Source of the DNA: Treponema sp.
GTDB taxonomy: Bacteria > Spirochaetota > Spirochaetia > Treponematales > Breznakiellaceae
Direction: 5' to 3'
NCBI GenBank assembly: GCA_031259515.1
Contig: JAIRLK010000296.1
Coordinates: 1-12,073 of the forward strand
Length of the DNA stretch: 12,073 nucleotides
How positions within the stretch are numbered: position 1 is the stretch's first letter; each line of letters starts with the position of its first letter. The position numbers and the translations under genes are program-made. The notes under the pieces were generated by a model. That model saw only the letters and a list, made by a program, of their open reading frames with translations. It was not told the origin of the DNA and searched no databases. Shown here piece after piece: positions 6,025-12,073 of this stretch.

Positions 6025-6095
6025 TGCGGGGGGTATCCCCCGCAGAGAGGGGTGGGACGCAACGAAGTGCGTCCCAGGGGAGAGACTTCTCCCCT
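6025..6095. repeat. three tandem perfect 8-bp-stem hairpins
   Basis: Three perfect inverted repeats stand in a row. Hairpin 1 (6025-6044) is TGCGGGGG/CCCCCGCA with a four-base loop. Hairpin 2 (6054-6075) is GGGACGCA/TGCGTCCC with a six-base loop. Hairpin 3 (6076-6095) is AGGGGAGA/TCTCCCCT with a four-base loop. Hairpins 2 and 3 touch, and nine bases separate 1 and 2. The equal stem length suggests a composite unit rather than chance. It begins 16 bases after the stop of the PTS EIIA gene and has no T-run directly after any stem. It may be a dispersed intergenic repeat of the REP/palindrome type or an mRNA 3'-end stabiliser. Confidence 0.6.
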
Positions 6096-6111
6096 CTTTC
6101 TTAAAAACGAG

Positions 6112-6612
6112 TTATTTGTATTGACGCAATAATTCTGCAACTTCGGCGGGAGTTTTGGTGGTAAGGATTTTTGAGCGGAGGGTATCATCGCTGAGGGCGG
6201 TGGTTATGGCAAGGAGGAATTTGTACAGAGGTTTTGCCCTGTTGGGCGGAGCAAGGGCAAGAATGATTATGCGGGTTTTATCGTCAAGGGCGGAATCGAA
6301 GTCTACACCGGATTTTTTTATGCCGATGACTGCGGTTAATTCCTGAACGGCGTTTGTTTTGGCGTGGGGTATGGCTATGCCGTTTGGTATGGCGGTACTC
6401 ATGGTTCGTTCACGGTCTAACAGGTCTTTAAGGGCCATGTCCCGATTTAACAGTTTACCCTGAATTGCTAACATATCCAGCAGCTCGTTTATAACGACTT
6501 CCTTTGTTCTACCGTGTAACCGGAGACTTATGTTTTCAGGGGAAATGAGATTAAGTGCAACATTGATACTTTTTTTACCTAATGCTGTGAGGGAAAGATT
6601 TAATTCGTTCAA
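6112..6612 (-). CDS. PTS EIIA domain protein, fructose/nitrogen (PtsN-like) type
   Basis: The protein has 166 residues. The EIIA domain of the fructose/mannitol/Ntr family spans about residues 22-164: LISPENISLRLHGRTKEVV, then NRDMALKDLLDRERTMSTAI, then the active-site block NGIAIPHAKT with phosphorylatable His83, and a C-terminal LLAITTALSDD region. In transport systems it passes phosphate from HPr to EIIB; PtsN-type proteins are regulatory. No EIIB or EIIC gene lies beside it, so a regulatory role is more likely. The only plausible start is TTG at 6612. An in-frame stop lies upstream with no ATG between, and only a weak AGAGAAAG site precedes it. About 21 residues precede the domain. It lies 92 bases after the HIT gene; the gap shows no clear terminator, and an AT-rich stretch there could hold a weak promoter. 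Confidence 0.85.
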   Translation of the reverse strand: MNELNLSLTALGKKSINVALNLISPENISLRLHGRTKEVVINELLDMLAIQGKLLNRDMALKDLLDRERTMSTAIPNGIAIPHAKTNAVQELTAVIGIKKSGVDFDSALDDKTRIIILALAPPNRAKPLYKFLLAITTALSDDTLRSKILTTKTPAEVAELLRQYK

Positions 6613-6704
6613 AATTCTTTCTCTGGTGTAAAATATATTGGCAAAACTATATGGACAACGCCGCTAAAATTTCTGAACTGGTATAAAAACACGGAGAACG
6701 GATA

Positions 6705-7112
6705 TTAGAGTTTTTCCCGTATTGTCTTTATGAGCCCCGCAAGTTCTTCCTCCGGCAAACTCCCATTGGGATCAGAGGCCAACTCAAACGGTCCTCCCCA
6801 GGATTTACCTCCTTTATACTTCGGCACCAGATGAAAATGCAGATGCGGGTAGGTATCCCCAAAGGCCGCATAATTTATTTTATCCGGCTTAAAGGCATCG
6901 TAAATCGCCTTCGATGCCTTCGCCATATCGCGCCCGAATGCCGCCGTTTCATCGGCGTCCAACTGAAAGAATTCGGTTTTATGTTCTTTTAACGCCAAAA
7001 TACACCGGCCCCGGTACGCCTGATCCCTGGTAATATACAGAGTGGATACTTCCAAATCCGTCACAATCTTTACAATATCCGTAGTACGGTTACAGTACCT
7101 GCAATTCTCCAC
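6705..7112 (-). CDS. HIT-family (histidine triad) nucleotide-binding protein
   Basis: The protein has 135 residues. The histidine triad PHLHFHLVPKYKGG (His90, His92, His94) is complete, and a C-x2-C pair sits at the N-terminus (CRYC, residues 4-7), as in Fhit/Hint-like bacterial proteins. Such proteins hydrolyse dinucleoside polyphosphates or nucleotide phosphoramidates in the cytoplasm; the natural substrate cannot be read from sequence. The KSWGGPFE stretch after the triad is typical of a bacterial HIT subgroup. The frame runs further upstream to 7178, but that part is read through the terminator hairpin. AGGAGG at 7119-7124 is followed by two GTG codons (7115 and 7112), and I prefer 7112 with six-base spacing. 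It lies downstream of iolA but behind a strong terminator, so its link to inositol catabolism is doubtful. Confidence 0.88.
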   Translation of the reverse strand: MENCRYCNRTTDIVKIVTDLEVSTLYITRDQAYRGRCILALKEHKTEFFQLDADETAAFGRDMAKASKAIYDAFKPDKINYAAFGDTYPHLHFHLVPKYKGGKSWGGPFELASDPNGSLPEEELAGLIKTIREKL

Positions 7113-7127
7113 CACAAACCTCCTGTC

Positions 7128-7172
7128 AAAAAACCAGGGGCACGGAGCACGCAAACCGCGCCTCCGTGCCCC
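7128..7172 (-). terminator. Rho-independent terminator after iolA
   Basis: On the - strand GGGGCACGGAG pairs perfectly with CTCCGTGCCCC (eleven base pairs, 7137-7147 with 7162-7172). The loop is 14 bases, with a small extra GCG/CGC pairing possible. TGG and then six T (7128-7133) follow. It should end the leftward inositol operon. The AGGAGG of the HIT gene starts only three bases past the T-run, so HIT has no room for a promoter of its own between them. Confidence 0.88.
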
Positions 7173-7184
7173 CCGCAAAAAATC

Positions 7185-8696
7185 TTATATCGTCCCGTCC
7201 CAGGTACTCACCTTTCCGGCCTTCTTCTCCGCCTCGTCAAACCAGCGGCTGGTAACCACCTTCGTTTCCGTGTAGAATCGGTACCCGTCCTTCCCCAGGC
7301 AATGCAGATCCCCGAAAAACGAATTCTTGTGGCCCGAAAAGGGAAACATCCCCACCGGAACGGGAATCCCCACATTAACCCCCACTATGCCCCCGTCCGT
7401 ATGTCGGGCGAATTCCCGGGCGTAATACCCGCTCTGGGTGAAGATCACCGAACCGTTGGCAAAGGGATTGGCGTTCATAAGTTTAAGCCCCTCCGCAAAA
7501 TCCTTAATCCGCTTAATGCACAGCACCGGTCCGAATACTTCACTGTCCCCTACGGTCATACCGGGCTTTACCTGGTCGAGGATCGTGGGTCCAATGTAAA
7601 AGCCGTTCTCGTAACCGGGCACCTTGATATTCCGCCCGTCCAGTACGAGCTTGGCCCCCTCATCGATCCCCTTCTGTATCCAGTCCTCCACAAATTTTTT
7701 GTGTCCCCCGTTTACCACCGGCCCCATGCCGGTGCTTTTTTCGTAAGCCGGACCGACCTTAATCTGTTTCGCCTTTTCCACAATAGCCGCCACCAGCTTG
7801 TCCGCGATACTCTCCTGAACCACCACAACCGGCAGGGCCATACAGCGTTCCCCAGCGCAGCCGAAAGCGGCGTTGATAATACCGGCGGCGGTACGTTCAA
7901 CGGGGGCGTCTTCCAGAACCAACGCATGGTTCTTCGCTTCGCAGAGGGCCTGTACCCGCTTGCCGTTCTTCGCGGCAACCTCGTAGATATGCAGTCCCAC
8001 GGACGTGGAACCCACAAAACTTATTCCCTTAATATCGGGATGGGACAGAAGCAGTTCCGCCTCATTCCGGGAACAGGTAACAATGTTAATCACCCCGTCA
8101 GGGAGCCCCGCCTCTTTGTATAATTCCACAATACGCAGGCACGACTGGGGGGTAAAACCCGCAGCCTTAATCACGATGGTATTTCCGCTGGCTATACACA
8201 TCGGGGTCATCCATCCCATAGGAATCATAGCCGGGAAATTGAAGGGGACTATCCCCGCAAAAACCCCCAAGGGTTCACGGTAGAGTACCGTATCAAAACC
8301 GGAAGAAGCGTCCATAAGGCTTTCTCCCATCAAGAGGGAAGGCGCGGCAATGGCCTGTTCCGTCCCCTCCTTCGCCTTGAGTACGTCCCCGGCGGCTTCT
8401 TCCCAGGCTTTGCCGTTTTCAAAGGCCACCAGGTGCGTCAACTCGTCCATGTGTTCGATCAGGAGATCCCGCAGCTTGTACAGTATCTGTACCCGCTTGA
8501 TCGCCGGAGTCCCGGACCAGAGCGGAAAAGCGGCTTTGGCCGCCGCAACCGCCTGTTCCACCTCGTCCTTCGTACAGCAGGGTACTTTGGCGGTCACTTC
8601 CCCGGTACTCGGGTTATAGGCATCGGTATACTTTTGCGTTTTTGATTCCACGAATTGGCCGTTGATAAACGGCCTCAATACTTTTGGTTCACTCAT
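7185..8696 (-). CDS. iolA: CoA-acylating (methyl)malonate-semialdehyde dehydrogenase
   Basis: The protein has 503 residues. It oxidises malonate semialdehyde with NAD and CoA to acetyl-CoA plus CO2, the last step of the myo-inositol route (and methylmalonate semialdehyde to propionyl-CoA in valine catabolism). Landmarks are PFNFP with Asn153, the NAD-binding FVGSTSVG (227-234), CEAKNHALVLEDA (252-264) and the nucleophile Cys285 in FGCAGERCMALPV. The A-K-N-H motif replaces the E-L-GG-K general-base region of ordinary aldehyde dehydrogenases and is diagnostic for the MmsA/IolA group. The start ATG at 8696 has GAGGAG nine bases upstream; an in-frame extension of ten codons has no such site. It lies 13 bases after the transaldolase-family gene and is the last gene before a terminator. 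Operon context makes malonate semialdehyde the likely substrate. Confidence 0.93.
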   Translation of the reverse strand: MSEPKVLRPFINGQFVESKTQKYTDAYNPSTGEVTAKVPCCTKDEVEQAVAAAKAAFPLWSGTPAIKRVQILYKLRDLLIEHMDELTHLVAFENGKAWEEAAGDVLKAKEGTEQAIAAPSLLMGESLMDASSGFDTVLYREPLGVFAGIVPFNFPAMIPMGWMTPMCIASGNTIVIKAAGFTPQSCLRIVELYKEAGLPDGVINIVTCSRNEAELLLSHPDIKGISFVGSTSVGLHIYEVAAKNGKRVQALCEAKNHALVLEDAPVERTAAGIINAAFGCAGERCMALPVVVVQESIADKLVAAIVEKAKQIKVGPAYEKSTGMGPVVNGGHKKFVEDWIQKGIDEGAKLVLDGRNIKVPGYENGFYIGPTILDQVKPGMTVGDSEVFGPVLCIKRIKDFAEGLKLMNANPFANGSVIFTQSGYYAREFARHTDGGIVGVNVGIPVPVGMFPFSGHKNSFFGDLHCLGKDGYRFYTETKVVTSRWFDEAEKKAGKVSTWDGTI

Positions 8697-8709
8697 GTAT
8701 ATATACTCC

Positions 8710-9798
8710 TCATTCTCCCTTCGCATCGGGATCGCTAATCATAATTCCCCGTACCACCGTTACGAGGTCGTCATAACTTTTCAGGAAGGCAAGCAGGGTT
8801 CGCCGGGTAGAACCGAAATTGTCAAATTCTTCCGGTCTCATACCTTTTTCGTCATAAGCCTGTCTGAAATCGGGAAATTTCTTTTCCAGTTCGGCAATGA
8901 TCTTGGGGTCCACCGGATCGTCAATGCGATTCTTCACTTCCACACCGGAGGTGTTGAACTTCTGCTGCCAGTCGTAGGTGATGGTCATGGACATATCGCC
9001 GCCGATAAACTGCGACCAATGGAAATGGTTCCGATAGGCGGCGTTGAGGAGCCGGGTGCGGTATCCTCGCTCCTTATAAAGATGATAGGCTTTCTTGGCC
9101 GCCGCCACCCCGGCCCATTCCAGATAGCCCGGATCGGTAACAACGCCCTTCTTTGCGGCGACAACTTTAAGCCAGTCGTCTAGACGGCCCACCATGATGG
9201 TACACACCGGGCTCATGAGGGAAACATCTTTTCTCTCTCTTTTCCGCCGCTCAATACCCCGTTCCACCGCTTCGGCCACCGCGATACATTGGGGCACCGT
9301 AAAGGATACTGTGGCGTTCACGCTGATCCCCCGGTAGGACAGTTCCTCCACCGCCTCAATCCCCGCCTTTGTCGCCGGAAGCTTGATGTTGTTATTGGGG
9401 TACAGGGTGTCGAAATACACCGCCTGTTCCACAATAGCCTTCGCGTTCTGGTAGAATTTGGTGTTGGTCTGGATAGAAAGCCGCCCGTTCCGCCCATTGT
9501 TTTTGTCATAAATGGGTTTGAGCAGTTTCGCGGCGTTCACGGAGATTGCCTCAATGGTTTTCCAGGCGATCACGCCTTCCGTTGCCGTGGGGTTTTCCCT
9601 GATAAGCTCCGTGATTTTCGGCTTCCAGGTTTCCAGTTCCTTTTTCAAGACCTGTCCCACGATGGTAGGGTTGCTGGTTCCGCCCGTTGCGCCGTAGCTT
9701 ATCGCATCGGACAACTCGGCGGTGGAACAGGAATCGTTCCAAAACTCCGTAGGGGTTTTCAAGGTCATTTCATAGAGCGGGCCTTTTCCGTCACCCAC
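8710..9798 (-). CDS. transaldolase-family class I aldolase in inositol operon
   Basis: The protein has 362 residues and a (beta/alpha)8 transaldolase-type fold. Motifs in order: GATGGTSNPTIVG (36-48), the Schiff-base lysine block NNIKLPATKAG (Lys139), YRGISVNATVSFTVPQ (155-170) and MSPVCTIMVGRLDDWL. Transaldolases transfer dihydroxyacetone units between sugar phosphates; relatives such as fructose-6-phosphate aldolase perform simple aldol cleavage. The protein is longer than the small FSA group and differs from classical TalB. GTG at 9798 is the start, with AGGAGG six bases upstream; the gene follows iolD after 22 bases and precedes iolA by 13. No iolJ (class II aldolase for deoxy-keto-gluconate phosphate) is visible here. 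I infer either a link to sugar-phosphate recycling or replacement of the IolJ step; both are unproven. Confidence 0.85.
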   Translation of the reverse strand: MGDGKGPLYEMTLKTPTEFWNDSCSTAELSDAISYGATGGTSNPTIVGQVLKKELETWKPKITELIRENPTATEGVIAWKTIEAISVNAAKLLKPIYDKNNGRNGRLSIQTNTKFYQNAKAIVEQAVYFDTLYPNNNIKLPATKAGIEAVEELSYRGISVNATVSFTVPQCIAVAEAVERGIERRKRERKDVSLMSPVCTIMVGRLDDWLKVVAAKKGVVTDPGYLEWAGVAAAKKAYHLYKERGYRTRLLNAAYRNHFHWSQFIGGDMSMTITYDWQQKFNTSGVEVKNRIDDPVDPKIIAELEKKFPDFRQAYDEKGMRPEEFDNFGSTRRTLLAFLKSYDDLVTVVRGIMISDPDAKGE

Positions 9799-9820
9799 AA
9801 TGTTCCTCCTATAGGTTTGT

Positions 9821-11749
9821 TTAATATTGCCGCGCTTTTGCGCGCATTTCCAAAACGTGTTTTGCGGCTTCCAGGACTTCCGGTTTTTCCGATGTAGTAG
9901 CTATTCCAACGTTCCACCATGTTTTGTACCCGTCGGTCATGGTTTTGGGAATAACCTTCATATCTATCAGCGTAGAGACGCTTTGCCATCTTGCATCCGC
10001 GATTGCGGCTTTCAGTTCCCCAATAGTGCGGACGGTGTAGCTTGTAAGGCCGTAACCGCTCGCCACCTTCGCGTAATCCACCGGGATGAGTCCGCCCTTG
10101 ATCTCGCCGTTGGCATCCCGGTAGCGAAACTCCGTGGCAAGGCTCCCCACTCCGTGGTTCATCTGCAAGTTGTTGATACAGCCAAACCCGCAGTTATCAA
10201 AGAGAAGAATATTGATCTTTATCCGCTCCTGCATGGCAGTCATAATTTCGCTGTGGAGCATCTGGAAGCTGGCGTCCCCCACAAGGGCGTAGACTTCGCA
10301 GTCAGGGGAAGCCAGCTTGACGCCCAGGGCGGCGGCCACTTCGTAGCCCATGCAGGAATAGCCGTATTCCGCGTGATAGCCCCCCCGCCGGTCGGTTGTC
10401 CACATCCGTTGCAAACAACTTGGCAGGCTTCCCCCGGCGGTGATGATGATGTCCTCCGCGCCGATACTCTCCCGCACGGCGCTGATAGCCGCCGTCTGCG
10501 TGAGGCCGCCACCATGGAGGGCGGTAAATTCGGGGATGGTCCGGGGGTCGCGGTTTTTGATGATCGGTTCGAAATTATCCCCGTAGGTGTAAGTCCCCAG
10601 ACGCTTCATTTCGGCGTCCCAGGCGGCCTTGGCGTCACGGATTTCATTTTGCCAGGCGCTTTTGTAGCTTTTCTTCCGCAACAGAACCGCCAAGGATTCC
10701 AGGGTTGCTTTCGCGTCCCCAACGGCCTTTACCGCGTCCATCTTGGATGCGTGATAGCGGTTGTTGTTGATTGTTACGATACGAAGCGCAGGGTTTTTAA
10801 ACTGGCTCTTGGAACCGGTGGCAAAATCGCCGATCCGTGTTCCTACCGCGATGACCAGATCCGCGCCTTCGGCAATAGTGTTGGCCGCCAGAGTACCGGT
10901 TACGCCGATGCCGCCAAGACACAGGGGGTGTCCCGATTTACAGGCGCTCTTGCCGGCCTGGGTTTCTCCAAAGGGGATGCCGAATTCGGCGCAGAAATTT
11001 TCCAGAGTTTCGCCGGCCTCCGAGTATTTCACGCCGCCGCCCGCAACAACGATGGGATGTTTCGCACTCGTTATCGCCGCGGTCACATCCTCCAGTTCCT
11101 CATGCGTGGCGCACTGCCGGACGATCCGGTGTACCCGTTTCTGAAAAAAGTAATCGGGGTAGCCGTAACTCTCCCCTTCCACATCCTGACATAGGGCAAT
11201 GCAGACCGCCCCGGTTTCCGCAGGATCGGTGAGTATTCTCATGGCGTTGATTAGGGCGGTCATTAATTGTTCGGGACGCACGATCCGGTCCCAGTATTTA
11301 CATACCGGCTTAAAGGCATCGTTGGTGGTTACGGCGAGGCTGGAGGACTGTTCCAACTGCTGGAGTACCGGGTCGGGCTGGCGAGAGGCGAAGGTGTCCG
11401 CTGGAAAGACCAGCAACGGGATGTTGTTCACCGTTGCCGTGGCGCAGGCCGTTACCATGTTGGCCGCACCAGGGCCAATGGAAGACGCGCAGGGAATGAT
11501 CTTCCGCCGGTTGAGCTGTTTGGCAAACGCTGTTGCCGCATGGCACATACCCTGTTCGTTGCGTCCCTGAAACACCTTGAGACCTCCGGGGTTTTCGTCC
11601 AGAGCCTGCCCCAGCCCCACGGCGATACCGTGGCCGAATATCGTAAAAATGCCCTCGACAAATTTGCTTTCTTCACCGTCAAAAGAGACGTACTGATTGT
11701 CAAGAAATTTAACCAGCGCCTGGGCGACGGTCATGCGAATTGTGTTCAT
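9821..11749 (-). CDS. iolD: 3D-(3,5/4)-trihydroxycyclohexane-1,2-dione hydrolase (ThDP-dependent)
   Basis: The protein has 642 residues, full length for IolD. The enzyme hydrolyses the ring of 3D-trihydroxycyclohexane-1,2-dione to 5-deoxy-glucuronate in myo-inositol catabolism. It has the three-domain plan of ThDP enzymes. The N-terminal Pyr domain has the catalytic Glu65 in FQGRNEQGMCHAA. The central domain contains VVAGGGVKYSEAG and GTRIGDF. The C-terminal PP domain has the ThDP/Mg motif starting GDASFQMLHSE (491-501) and ending LLFDNCGFGCINN (515-527). The signatures FTIFGHGIAVGLGQAL and PDPVLQQLEQ are typical of IolD rather than acetolactate synthase. ATG at 11749 has AGGAGG eight bases upstream. 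It lies 39 bases after iolC and 22 before the transaldolase-family gene, so it is in one transcript with them. Confidence 0.95.
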   Translation of the reverse strand: MNTIRMTVAQALVKFLDNQYVSFDGEESKFVEGIFTIFGHGIAVGLGQALDENPGGLKVFQGRNEQGMCHAATAFAKQLNRRKIIPCASSIGPGAANMVTACATATVNNIPLLVFPADTFASRQPDPVLQQLEQSSSLAVTTNDAFKPVCKYWDRIVRPEQLMTALINAMRILTDPAETGAVCIALCQDVEGESYGYPDYFFQKRVHRIVRQCATHEELEDVTAAITSAKHPIVVAGGGVKYSEAGETLENFCAEFGIPFGETQAGKSACKSGHPLCLGGIGVTGTLAANTIAEGADLVIAVGTRIGDFATGSKSQFKNPALRIVTINNNRYHASKMDAVKAVGDAKATLESLAVLLRKKSYKSAWQNEIRDAKAAWDAEMKRLGTYTYGDNFEPIIKNRDPRTIPEFTALHGGGLTQTAAISAVRESIGAEDIIITAGGSLPSCLQRMWTTDRRGGYHAEYGYSCMGYEVAAALGVKLASPDCEVYALVGDASFQMLHSEIMTAMQERIKINILLFDNCGFGCINNLQMNHGVGSLATEFRYRDANGEIKGGLIPVDYAKVASGYGLTSYTVRTIGELKAAIADARWQSVSTLIDMKVIPKTMTDGYKTWWNVGIATTSEKPEVLEAAKHVLEMRAKARQY

Positions 11750-11788
11750 CCGCCAATCCTCCTTAAAAAAATTACGCTCTGGCGATCA

Positions 11789-12073
11789 TTATGATCTTGC
11801 GATCATTTCGCCGTATTGCTGTTTACAGTCCGCAATATACGCCCTGATCTTGTCCAGTGCCGGCATATCCGGGGCGCAGGCGTGGCTCGCCACCAGGAGC
11901 GACGCGGAGGCGCTACCCAGTTCCAGACAGTCGATCAGGGGCAGCCCTTCAAGCACACCGTACAGGAACGCCGACCCGTAACCGTCCCCGCCGCCGAAAC
12001 TTTTCAGCTTGTCGATGGGAAAGGGCTTAATCGAGTATTTTCCGCCGTCATTCGCATAGGCGGTGGAACCTTC
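11789..12073 (-). CDS. iolC: 5-dehydro-2-deoxygluconokinase, C-terminal part (window-truncated)
   Basis: The frame is open to the window edge, so only the last 94 residues are seen. The PfkB-family signature 2 is present as KSFGGGDGYGSAFLYGVLEG, containing the anion-hole glycines and the catalytic Asp (GGGD). Most members read GAGD, so the second position is Gly here. SFGGGDGYGSAFLYG is close to the IolC form (TFGAGDSYAAAFLYG) and less like ribokinase. The enzyme phosphorylates 2-deoxy-5-keto-gluconate with ATP. Downstream iolD after 39 bases supports the assignment. A different PfkB sugar kinase remains possible until the N-terminus is seen. Confidence 0.82.
   Translation of the reverse strand, partial: EGSTAYANDGGKYSIKPFPIDKLKSFGGGDGYGSAFLYGVLEGLPLIDCLELGSASASLLVASHACAPDMPALDKIRAYIADCKQQYGEMIARS

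Larger units (their letters stand above)
5592..6111. other. hairpin-rich non-coding region between phage cassette and chromosomal genes
   Basis: No reading frame here looks like a real gene. The long leftward frames running through it are rich in Pro, Arg and Gly, lack ribosome binding sites and overlap the neighbouring PTS gene or cassette gene. The stretch is rich in G and C runs up to about 5950, then turns AT-rich around 5970-6010, then GC-rich again. It contains at least six inverted repeats (described separately at 5699-5733, 5864-5909, 5982-6002 and 6025-6095). It may be the prophage edge, a dispersed palindromic repeat unit, or the leader of the leftward cassette. I see no tRNA and no clear promoter. 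Confidence 0.6.

Noticed and set aside
5643..6188. Leftward open frame of 181 codons across the hairpin region.
   Set aside because: It overlaps the 3' end of the PTS EIIA gene, runs through all three tandem hairpins and is low-complexity Pro/Arg/Gly-rich. More likely non-coding.
6613..6704. Promoter before the PTS EIIA gene (TTGTCC, 17 bases, TATTTT on the - strand).
   Set aside because: Both boxes are weak matches in an AT-rich gap; not enough to annotate.
7302..8123. Long + strand open frame (273 codons) opposite iolA.
   Set aside because: Antisense shadow of iolA; composition is His/Pro/Arg-rich and no ribosome binding site or motif was found.
9827..11194. Long + strand open frame (455 codons) opposite iolD.
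   Set aside because: It is antisense to a full-length, clearly recognisable IolD and shows no family motif; long antisense frames arise from the GC-rich codon use.

Overview
The window joins two different kinds of DNA. The left half, to about base 6100, is phage-derived. The right half is a chromosomal catabolic operon read leftwards. The genes suggest an anaerobic bacterium of moderate to high GC. A gut spirochaete such as a termite-associated Treponema is my best guess, with a clostridial relative as the alternative. This rests on protein style and gene layout, not on a marker gene. No integrase, tRNA or rRNA gene or clear att site is visible.

Bases 1-3776 (+ strand) hold an HK97-type head module: portal (5' end cut off by the window), a LuxR/NarL-like regulator, prohead protease and major capsid protein. 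The portal, regulator and protease genes overlap by ATGA junctions. The module stops at a strong Rho-independent terminator directly after the capsid gene, with no head-tail connector or tail gene following. Convergent to it, bases 3775-5591 (- strand) hold five small accessory genes, read in the order RHH-like/zinc-knuckle protein, unknown 90-aa protein, J-domain protein, DUF2958-like protein, unknown 72-aa protein. Four of the five have a short GC-rich hairpin just upstream of their ribosome binding site. Three of these hairpins share a CTTG loop core on the coding strand.

Bases 5592-6111 contain no convincing gene but are dense in hairpins. They include a 16-bp bulged hairpin, an A/T palindrome and three perfect 8-bp-stem hairpins in a row. 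This stretch separates phage-like from chromosomal DNA and may be a boundary or a dispersed repeat unit.

Bases 6112-12073 (- strand) hold, in reading order, iolC (partial), iolD, a transaldolase-family gene and iolA. They are tightly spaced and end at a strong terminator, followed by a HIT-family gene and an orphan PTS EIIA gene. IolD opens the trihydroxycyclohexanedione ring, IolC phosphorylates 2-deoxy-5-keto-gluconate, and IolA turns malonate semialdehyde into acetyl-CoA. The aldolase step (IolJ) is not visible as a classical gene. The transaldolase-family enzyme sits where its product feeds IolA and may be involved. Nothing here can be proven a new system from sequence alone. The strongest leads are the regulator inside the head operon, the recurrent leader hairpins, the hairpin array and the transaldolase in the inositol operon.
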